Positions 29,901 through 33,189 of a stretch of DNA of 33,189 nt are shown one piece after another. Every line of letters begins with the position of its first letter. Positions within the stretch are counted from its first letter, which is position 1. Made by a program: the position numbers and the translations under genes. The stretch comes from a virus: positions 1-33,189 of IMG/VR virus record IMGVR_UViG_3300017773_000066; one strand, given 5' to 3'. A model generated the notes under the pieces. The model saw nothing but the letters and a program-made list of their open reading frames with translations, searched no databases and had not been told where the DNA came from.

Positions 29901-30378
29901 TGTTCCGGCTGGACGTATACAAAGAAAAATATCTAACTTAAAAGCAGCTTCAGATAATGAAAATGCAACATGGCAGAGATTAGCTTTATTTTTAGGTTGG
30001 GACAAGTGGGGCTTAGGTATTGAAAGACCTGAAGAAATAGAAGAGGCTAAAGAAGAAGTTAAAGAAGAGAAGAAAGAGCAGAAAAAGAAAGAGCGTAAAG
30101 AAAAAGAAGCTGAAGTAAAAGAAGAAAAAGAAAAAGATTACTTAAAAGATCAGCAAAAAGAAAAAGAAGAAAATAAAAAGCCTAGATGCGCGGCAGCTAC
30201 AAGGAGCGGTAGTAGATGCAAAGGCACGCCTGTTGACGGAACGTATTGTACTATACATACAAAAGTAGAAAAAAGAAGTGATGGTAAAGAAGTACAGTGC
30301 AAGAAAGTAAAGTCTAACGGTGACCGCTGTAAAATGAAGACATCAAGTAAATCAGGATTATGTTATTATCACGACTAA
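20977..30378 (+). CDS. Giant polyvalent protein: metallopeptidase-like, HAD-like, LPD38-like, tandem zinc modules
   Basis: A 3133-residue protein, probably packaged and ejected. Residues 1-100 are acidic and Ser/Thr-rich. Hydrophobic stretches at about 589-630, 665-685 and 826-850 could contact membrane. A coiled coil spans about 929-1010. A metallopeptidase-like site HEFFH lies at 1143-1147, with EETMAIFAD at 1202-1210 as candidate third ligand. A HAD-like domain at about 2200-2365 has DFDET (Asp2205, Asp2207), LTARP (2283-2287), Lys2321 (DAKAQWF) and VDDALPN (Asp2340/2341), the full catalytic set. Residues about 2638-3010 (ARSAVLQTLSTVNF; SVLGRLILAFQNTPMQYNRL) resemble domain LPD38. A Lys/Glu linker leads to two CCCH modules: C3071, C3081, C3091, H3094 and C3108, C3118, C3129, H3132. 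Polyvalent proteins of this kind deliver effectors to the host at infection. Confidence 0.85.
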   Translation: MTEEKVREVVQLMIDNNESPEDIKRFVKKAKNFLDSQTKEDQTQSDATVTEESTASTLEDGSSDSLQLDDEAQQIVNSYHPNYKNLEADIKSGKITNQQVIDFYSTTSKDAEEPSVTLKPTRNQELQGFYDKYRREGETNEELMQRISPVEMRADVTQGEPLSLEEQMLAAGAQTQTSYMGSDVKAPGSMPTTTIDGVVYNPNDLFGNAYTLADGSTASQDDIKRFEELKMLYEYQQFEIADPNRTRSRLAGEYDEMSDIEIQQKFIEDPKKAEEQDQQVAVVENQFNFKDYQNYKSEKTTNDFSKYVAENTADITARMQAEFNERAIGITDKAELEKLKEVVQEKYSSEYTDFADKKWDAWVESYKPKYSLWDGKLKDISLKLDEKGFADLSGPEKKQALQEVLDEQMRLIGDVPQAEDMKNEYWAHFYDKLSTDPEKGYTQFAIKDIATQVGNDAEKELKKLAKNYKTIYSSVGGGTMAGSSTTTTPMQQAVRDNPSLATAMKYRDRILDNPEAMSESGFVNYFRGLTSMEGYKYIPFAGGAIDMAEKYEILKLSKKENRTQSEEDALALYQLNNLSNQKVSELSTGYNAGKQTAESLPFMAEIIATGGIYSTVKEGTQKGIKKALVKRIDDTLAKNMRFKKGTSQMLFVPKNTKFQVIDKASDAIGVIAAATAQSTAQPQRYLAGTFENMTPQMAFAYTDQSDGLVNTITEQGDGFTKAFSKAYATNSLEYITERMGTLAPSAIKKLIPKGTSDEFVKRLSLGVYMRKFGLNKAEAVAHFTKNQAGWNGVLGEISEEMYNIPLSNLVNGQGLNFGDFGMQEFKEMAISIGSTSLAFGGGSVAYNNSIGRQNPAYYVDNQRFEDKKAALKKLKQLKSDGKLDANTDIEVRNDFVAFDEFSNYLEQNGLSNDIIKTGGKGVPQEAITATEVEMLNEIESPELRSQLEEISGELGSLEQKKQDILNRPTKGKQDVAKQAAQIEEIDAEISRLTEAKNTVLSPVKESIIEYKKEERYKQQLANAKEAQKSLNKTSPIKTRFVEAPDAESAAELMRQDVLNANGLQQVEGTPGSSDDGNLYIDINTGNEVVLDQGSLNKIGQVINESKTAHGFAGNFLDPTTGERLLVINKQAAVEGMGMNVASHEFFHEFLRNTLRNNPEVSVALGRALQGYLANIDPRQVRDSDFRNRLAAYQNAPESIQTEETMAIFADALANGTMQYNENAMTKLGDIIRRIMQGLGMRVKFKSGRDVFNFVKDYNKAIESGKGLNRGLRKTAIEGAIISGNIKAEAQLLKNMVAGFNKQIKADMPDVEDLTLDDLEAMGVRFSKEGLPAEKMSKEELAKSVNDTMAPLINLKKKRNNGTITEQEERMLDRMQADIPGRAAFFYTGMAQDAFSRSLNLAPTEDIRNDLLNNKEDIMSQLLFDPGTATAKARTVLGLLQDFDPAKHKYENAAAYVNQFFKRRSQEIFARRGVEDVATKSQDQDEAIKKKVEGMTGPSSDQVEAKTKGRVLGADLGLHKYDQDGNRVDDLRKEADKQLDMLLEQDSPTFAESPSFTAPFISEVSGVPAKKITDKTANLNQHLGPARRFNAKYKDMLIAMRPRHYTVKMVQSKSGEFEARPDKAIGIPNKIKSLGYNKGTRKSNLTPWYIKPISSSEFENFIAPRNTDGTVNESDRNIEQNNKGWLSLLDKVMSNQEIRMAAIDRGLPMQWIGRMRDGNSNYLFSKEIREMGTDNEAVFYARLPELGSQPMTSDPKSIQNALMLVYPDIMTRGTAGKIAKSISKFIKQYKTIEQGFAGLDKVPPRTFEEFLADNINLPEFNITKLLDVKQDGKLMKNSDLYDNIEFVKNQRASVVNMGNYMIQDLGMKPSEVIRYMLAYLKPMYAGASKIGRGSIGVKEDGTLFYKEGFESGTPRGMVFESVGDFIKNAVNKIEGVNIDMSKVTDAGGSIQGKKMLEVYSADVSALPQSAKGMMNKLKKLGEKEFFKAVDKETKEVRQLIDVMMRYFVDQVKDGNLGRNDLAMMMLSMNAGLDTPMRRAANLAYIGSDVENMDPSDMTKETVAYEHMIPANYMAVKILDQYMNKGGIPNLDEFYKNYNVAIISAKMDDVLKKQGLLSMMPVNYDLDMPSWTRYYNFRTQGFSDVVGLKALDPKAADVSSTEAFEKANKLLIDSPVDLQNKKNYDKAINNARLFSKETPSKGMSTFDFDETLIDKGENFIIAKKDGQEVKISSGQWPIQGPQYAADGWKFDFTDFVNVRGGVDGPLLQKMKNQIAKYGSKNVYVLTARPAEAATAIHGWLKTKGINIPLKNITGLGNSTGDAKAQWFIDKYAEGYNDMYFVDDALPNVEAVKHVFDQLDIKGKSVIVRPRFSLDPSVELDNMLERSKGVDRNAVFNRVQARNKGKVNKVRQLFIPPSADDFEGLMYYNMGKGKQGEADAKFFKNMFYDPYNRADRELDMYKQTLREDVQAIKKRFPEVAKKLKKDFSNTGYTNEQAMRIYLYHQVGYDVPGMSEADVNNVAQAVALDPEMTMFANLIRNAMKLDEYVQPTVGWNASSFNGDMSDAAKIKRDGYMQEWNENIEATFTPEMLNKLEAIHGSGYRSALEDSIARMKSGSNRPTIKDKRVNGFLDWLNGSVGAIMFFNARSAVLQTLSTVNFINFEDNNIFAAAKAFANQKQYWADFVMLFNSPMLRQRRGGLQSDLNASELAQLAEQGGVKAVIGRLLEFGFTPTQIADSFAISAGGSTYYRNRVNKYVSEGMSQSEAEAQAFIDFQEIAEATQQSSRPDKISQEQASVLGRLILAFQNTPMQYNRLIKKAALDLMNGRGDTKANISRILYYGAVQNIIFSSLQTALFAVLFDDDDQEEEFLDTKIERITNGTLDSLLRGSGIYGAVLSTVKNTIMKYMSEREKGMRADNGRVLIEALNVSPPLGSKARKLYSAMTTDKWNQDIYDKIPLYNIDNPIWDAAGNTVEAVTNVPAGRIQRKISNLKAASDNENATWQRLALFLGWDKWGLGIERPEEIEEAKEEVKEEKKEQKKKERKEKEAEVKEEKEKDYLKDQQKEKEENKKPRCAAATRSGSRCKGTPVDGTYCTIHTKVEKRSDGKEVQCKKVKSNGDRCKMKTSSKSGLCYYHD

Positions 30379-31397
30379 TAGTTTTATTATTTTTATTAAC
30401 TAGCGTTTGTCAAGCGCAAGTGTTAAAGAAAACGTTTAAGTTTTCTACGTTTTATATAGCAGCAAATGGTAATACATCATTGGCTGATAGAGATATATAC
30501 TCTGTTCAAGACGGAGCTGTACTGTATGACACAGTGTTTACCCCGTTTGATTACTCATTAGTTATGGGTATACGCAAGATTAAAAGGTTTGGTTATGAAG
30601 ATATAACTAAGTTTAAAGACGGTACAGAGTCTGCTTATGGCGACGCCGCTAGCGTAGGTCTATCACCGTTTGAGTATTTATTTCAAGCAAACTACAAAAG
30701 GCAAGAAGGCGTTGAGTATTTAGATCAACATCACTTTGTTAGATATGTTAAACCAAAATGGCTTGCTAAAGTAGAATATATTAAAGATGGTTTTGCAGAC
30801 ATAGAGTATTTTGAAAGTACGCAGCGATTAAGATTAAACGGTAATAAAAAGTTGTCGTTTAACATCGGCGCTGTACAAAGATTAGCAGAGCCGTATGGCT
30901 TTGATCCACTAGAGCAATGGCAACTAGAAAACAATTACTTGCATTATACATGCTTAGCAATTGATGAAGGATACAGCGTAGACGTGTATGAAAATGAATA
31001 TAAAGATCCTGATGGTAATATAGTAGCAACTAGCGCTGATGTTTGGAAAGAAGTTGTTATACCGCAAGTGTTGGAAGATTATGTTGAAAAGAAGCGCAAC
31101 GAGCTACCTAATCAATGGCAACACTCTCTAGTAATTGGCTTTGATTATTACTATTATAAAAAGAATTTTTGGTTACACAGCTGGGGTAACTTAATGCCTT
31201 ATCATTATAATGATGGCGGAACGTACTCGTATCACAATTTTAACGATGGTGAACAGTGGTATGATTACTCAGGTGGTTTAATCGTAGGTACTAAGATAAC
31301 TAAAAACTTAGGCATGTTTATAGAAGGTAAGTATAACAAGTACTGGAACAGAGAGTGGTATGACTTTAAGTGCGGTATCAATTATGTAATATTCTAA
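30360..31397 (+). CDS. Exported outer-membrane-protein-like protein
   Basis: A 345-residue protein whose ATG lies inside the last codons of the giant gene (19-base overlap, different frame), which suggests translational coupling. The N-terminus is a classic signal peptide: a positive residue, a hydrophobic core LIVLLFLLTSV, and a likely cleavage between A19 and Q20. The mature part has alternating aromatic and polar residues in short strands (for example YYYYKKNFWLHSWGNLMPYH) and ends in Phe, as outer-membrane beta-barrels do. No lipobox was accepted because Cys17 lacks a proper -1 residue. Outer-membrane protein is inferred. It may modify or block a receptor, aid release, or be a virion surface protein. 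Phage genes of this type are uncommon. Confidence 0.7.
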   Translation: MLLSRLIVLLFLLTSVCQAQVLKKTFKFSTFYIAANGNTSLADRDIYSVQDGAVLYDTVFTPFDYSLVMGIRKIKRFGYEDITKFKDGTESAYGDAASVGLSPFEYLFQANYKRQEGVEYLDQHHFVRYVKPKWLAKVEYIKDGFADIEYFESTQRLRLNGNKKLSFNIGAVQRLAEPYGFDPLEQWQLENNYLHYTCLAIDEGYSVDVYENEYKDPDGNIVATSADVWKEVVIPQVLEDYVEKKRNELPNQWQHSLVIGFDYYYYKKNFWLHSWGNLMPYHYNDGGTYSYHNFNDGEQWYDYSGGLIVGTKITKNLGMFIEGKYNKYWNREWYDFKCGINYVIF

Positions 31398-31400
31398 GAT

Positions 31401-31724
31401 ATGAGTTTCACTTTACCAGGCATAAGCTATAAAGAACCAGACAGTCCTTTAGATAAAAAGAAAAGGAAAAAGAAACCCGATGTTCGCAAAACTACCAAAG
31501 GAAAAGGTAGAAATTTTAGAACAGTTAAAGAAGGTGCTGGTATGACAGCTAAAGGAGTTGCGGCATACAGACGTAAAAACCCTGGTAGTAAACTAAAAAC
31601 AGCTGTGACAGGCAAGGTAAAGCCTGGCAGCAAAGCAGCTAAGCGAAGAAAAGCTTTCTGCGCTAGATCAAAAAGTTGGACTAGCGAAAGAGGTAAAGCT
31701 GCTAGACGAAGATGGAAATGTTAA
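31401..31724 (+). CDS. Very basic small protein resembling DUF6321
   Basis: A 107-residue Lys/Arg-rich protein. The C-terminal half (GAGMTAKGVAAYRRKNPGSK, then KAAKRRKAFCARSKSW and RGKAARRRWKC) matches a small domain I recall as DUF6321, which recurs in marine phages and large viruses; this name is from memory. The N-terminal 40 residues are a Lys-rich disordered tail. The charge suggests binding to DNA or RNA, or packaging with the genome. It begins three bases after the OMP stop and starts a run of small basic genes. Confidence 0.65.
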   Translation: MSFTLPGISYKEPDSPLDKKKRKKKPDVRKTTKGKGRNFRTVKEGAGMTAKGVAAYRRKNPGSKLKTAVTGKVKPGSKAAKRRKAFCARSKSWTSERGKAARRRWKC

Positions 31725-31735
31725 AATAATTAGAT

Positions 31736-31987
31736 ATGTATACACCTTATAAAATGATGGGCTCAACTCTTTATGGTAAACCCATGGCAAAAAAAATGTT
31801 AACTTCTGCTCAAAAAACTCTACCTACAGAGTTAAAAGAAAAAATGATAGATTCAGGAGAGTACGAAGGACCTCTTAATAAATATGTTTCAGATGCTCAA
31901 AGAAAAGCCGTGCATGCTAGCAAAGCAGACGGTGGTAAAGGAGCTCCTACAGCTAAAAAAGGTTGCAAGTCAAAATATAGAAAATAA
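31736..31987 (+). CDS. Small basic protein of unknown function
   Basis: An 83-residue protein with a helical middle (KEKMIDSGEYEGPLNKYVSD) and a Lys/Gly-rich C-terminal tail ending KGCKSKYRK. No family was recognised with certainty. Its stop overlaps the next start by one base (TAATG). It shares its basic tail and position with neighbouring small proteins and may bind nucleic acid. Confidence 0.65.
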   Translation: MYTPYKMMGSTLYGKPMAKKMLTSAQKTLPTELKEKMIDSGEYEGPLNKYVSDAQRKAVHASKADGGKGAPTAKKGCKSKYRK

Positions 31988-32166
31988 TGGCTTACGATAT
32001 TACAAATAGCGGTGCTTTAAAAAAAATCAGTGGAGCTTGCAAAGCTGCGGCTAAACGTAAGTTTAAGGTTTGGCCTTCTGCTTACGCTTCAGGTTGGGGC
32101 GTACGCTGTACTAAAGCTGGTGGACCTAGTAAGTTTGGCGGCGGTAAAAAGAAAAAGAAAAAGTAA
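31987..32166 (+). CDS. 59-residue basic protein with WPSAYAS motif
   Basis: A short ORF, MAYDITNSGALKKISGACKA at the start, overlapping the previous stop and the next start by one base each (TAATG at both ends). Residues about 24-43 contain KFKVWPSAYASGWGVRCTK, a motif I recall from short phage and large-virus proteins, and the tail is a run of lysines after GGG. It contains Cys18 and Cys41. The coupled junctions at both ends and the recognisable motif make it real despite its size. Function is unknown. Confidence 0.75.
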   Translation: MAYDITNSGALKKISGACKAAAKRKFKVWPSAYASGWGVRCTKAGGPSKFGGGKKKKKK

Positions 32167-32552
32167 TGGCCTTTAAAATGAAGGGCTTTAAAGCTCATAA
32201 CATGTTTGATCCTAAGACTGGCAAGAAAATTGTTGCTGATACTTACGATGAGCATGTAGAGCTTGGTGAAAAAGGATATACGCACGAACCTCCTACTAAA
32301 AAAAGAAGTAAAGTTAAAGGTGGAGGTACTAAAAAAGTATGTTTACCAGCTTCTAAGGTTAGAAGTATGAGTAAGTCTGAAAGAGCTAAAGTAGTAAGAG
32401 CTAAACGCAAAGCCGCTAAAGGCGGTAAGTATAAAAGATCTAGCAAGTCTTTTGTTAAAGGTGCTCGTAAAAAAGGCGCTACACTAAGAGACTGGTTTAA
32501 AAAAGAAAACTGGGTACAAGTAGGTAATCCATCTAAAAAATGTGGTGAATAA
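32166..32552 (+). CDS. Basic protein with conserved C-terminal DWFKKENW motif
   Basis: A 128-residue protein, Lys/Arg-rich throughout. The middle (KVRSMSKSERAKVVRAKRKA) is helical and strongly basic, and the C-terminus RDWFKKENWVQVGNPSKKCG resembles a short motif seen in other phage basic proteins. It overlaps both neighbours by TAATG junctions. The first 40 residues are acidic-basic mixed (FDPKTGKKIVADTYDEHVEL). Nucleic-acid binding is inferred from charge only. Confidence 0.7.
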   Translation: MAFKMKGFKAHNMFDPKTGKKIVADTYDEHVELGEKGYTHEPPTKKRSKVKGGGTKKVCLPASKVRSMSKSERAKVVRAKRKAAKGGKYKRSSKSFVKGARKKGATLRDWFKKENWVQVGNPSKKCGE

Positions 32553-32830
32553 TGGCAACTGAAATAGGTAAAGACACTAAAGTAAAATTAAGTTTAGAGA
32601 CTATCATTTCTCTAGGAGTTGTGCTAGTAGGCATGACAGGCATGTGGTTTACGCTTCAAGCAGATATAGCTGAAGCTAAAGAACTTCCTGAACCACCAGA
32701 TCCAGAAGTTACACGCATGGAGTTTGATATGAAAGATCAAATGATACGTAACACTATCATGAACACGCAAGAAGATGTAACTGAAATAAAAGCTACGTTA
32801 GAAAAAATTGAAGATAAACTTTATAAGTAA
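32552..32830 (+). CDS. Small membrane-anchored coiled-coil protein
   Basis: A 92-residue protein with one predicted transmembrane segment at residues 17-35 (TIISLGVVLVGMTGMWFTL) after a short, Lys-rich N-terminus, then a Pro/Glu linker and a charged helix (about 58-92) with heptad-like spacing (EDVTEIKATLEKIEDKLYK). It could be a holin-like or spanin-like protein or a membrane anchor for a complex, but no defining motif was seen. It overlaps both neighbours by one base (TAATG). Confidence 0.65.
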   Translation: MATEIGKDTKVKLSLETIISLGVVLVGMTGMWFTLQADIAEAKELPEPPDPEVTRMEFDMKDQMIRNTIMNTQEDVTEIKATLEKIEDKLYK

Positions 32831-33171
32831 TGAATAAGTTTACTAAATTTTTATATGCGCTTATAATTATAATCGCTTTTACTATTGGCGTAGCTTATAG
32901 TCAAGTTAAAGTAATACACTTCAACGCTGGTTGGAACAAAGCTAACGACGTCGAGTGGTTTAATAAAATATCAGACGCTGGTAAGAAAAACTTAAGTATT
33001 GACAACGCTGACGTACAGAAGAAATACGCTATTGCTATTGTACCTACAATAATAGTGTTTGATGAAGGTGAAGAAGTAAAACGCTTTCAAGCTGATCTTA
33101 GTTTTAAAATGGTTGCTACAAGAGAAGAGATACAGGAATATATTGATGAACTTATAATAAGTAAATTTTAA
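32830..33171 (+). CDS. Exported thioredoxin-fold protein lacking the CxxC pair
   Basis: A 113-residue protein. Residues 1-24 form a signal peptide or membrane anchor (FLYALIIIIAFTIGVAYS), with a likely cut before Q25. The rest follows the thioredoxin fold: strand VKVIHFNAG, then the position of the usual CxxC is occupied by WNKA, and a cis-Pro strand at YAIAIVPTIIVF (Pro72). The protein has no cysteine, so a redox role is unlikely; chaperone, binding or scaffold functions are possible. It overlaps both neighbours through TAATG. Fold call is from strand order and cis-Pro, not from a database match. Confidence 0.72.
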   Translation: MNKFTKFLYALIIIIAFTIGVAYSQVKVIHFNAGWNKANDVEWFNKISDAGKKNLSIDNADVQKKYAIAIVPTIIVFDEGEEVKRFQADLSFKMVATREEIQEYIDELIISKF

Positions 33172-33189
33172 TGAAGTATTTAATTACAC
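33171..33189 (+). CDS. Start of a further coupled gene (partial)
   Basis: An ATG overlaps the preceding stop by one base (TAATG) and opens MKYLIT before the window ends. Only six complete codons are visible, so the product is unknown. The overlap repeats the pattern of the previous junctions, which supports a real gene. Confidence 0.5.

Noticed and set aside
30360-30420. Lipoprotein signal for the outer-membrane-type protein
   Set aside because: Cys17 is preceded by Ser-Val, not a usual lipobox, and an A-Q signal peptidase I site is a better fit.
1-33189. CRISPR arrays, tRNA genes, integrase or insertion sequences
   Set aside because: No spaced direct repeats, cloverleaf-like sequence or recombinase motif was seen on reading either strand; small or divergent cases cannot be excluded without a search.

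Overview
The window looks like part of the late (virion) module of a tailed double-stranded DNA phage, probably of marine origin. All genes lie on the + strand, are almost contiguous, and follow the order terminase large subunit, portal, scaffold, major capsid protein, neck and tail proteins, internal virion proteins. No integrase, repressor, tRNA, CRISPR or insertion sequence was seen. A host in the Bacteroidota (Flavobacteriia-like) is inferred from four things: A/T-rich leaders with no Shine-Dalgarno box before most starts, low GC, two degenerate copies of a Cys-bounded repeat typical of marine Bacteroidota surface proteins, and signal peptides ending in a Gln-following cleavage site. This host call is inference, not proof.

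Layout. 1-6639 is the head module: C-terminal part of TerL, portal with a Gln/Ala-rich coiled-coil tail, acidic scaffold-like protein and major capsid protein, closed by a strong UUCG-hairpin terminator. 6701-18610 is the neck and tail module: a basic-N-terminal unknown, two neck/connector-type proteins (the second split by an insertion of about 450 residues that may hold a vWA-like fold), a giant 1841-residue virion protein, a 732-residue beta-rich fibre/adhesin candidate and a small conserved virion protein. 18646-30378 holds a cupin protein, two helical internal-virion candidates, and a 3133-residue polyvalent protein. That polyvalent protein combines an HExxH metallopeptidase-like region, a HAD phosphatase-like domain with all four catalytic motifs, an LPD38-like C-terminal region and two tandem CCCH zinc-binding modules.

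30360-33189 is the most unusual part. An outer-membrane-protein-like gene with a signal peptide begins inside the last codons of the giant gene. It is followed by four very small lysine/arginine-rich proteins (one is a 59-residue ORF at 31987-32166), a small membrane-anchored coiled-coil protein, and an exported thioredoxin-fold protein without cysteines. From 31985 onward every junction is a TAATG stop/start overlap, so this is a tightly coupled translational unit.

How the parts may work together: head and neck genes build and fill the capsid. The 18646-30378 block probably supplies proteins packaged in the virion and delivered at infection. The terminal cassette combines envelope-directed proteins with DNA- or RNA-binding-like basic proteins, suggesting a late host-takeover, envelope-modification or lysis set. 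That last interpretation is speculative.
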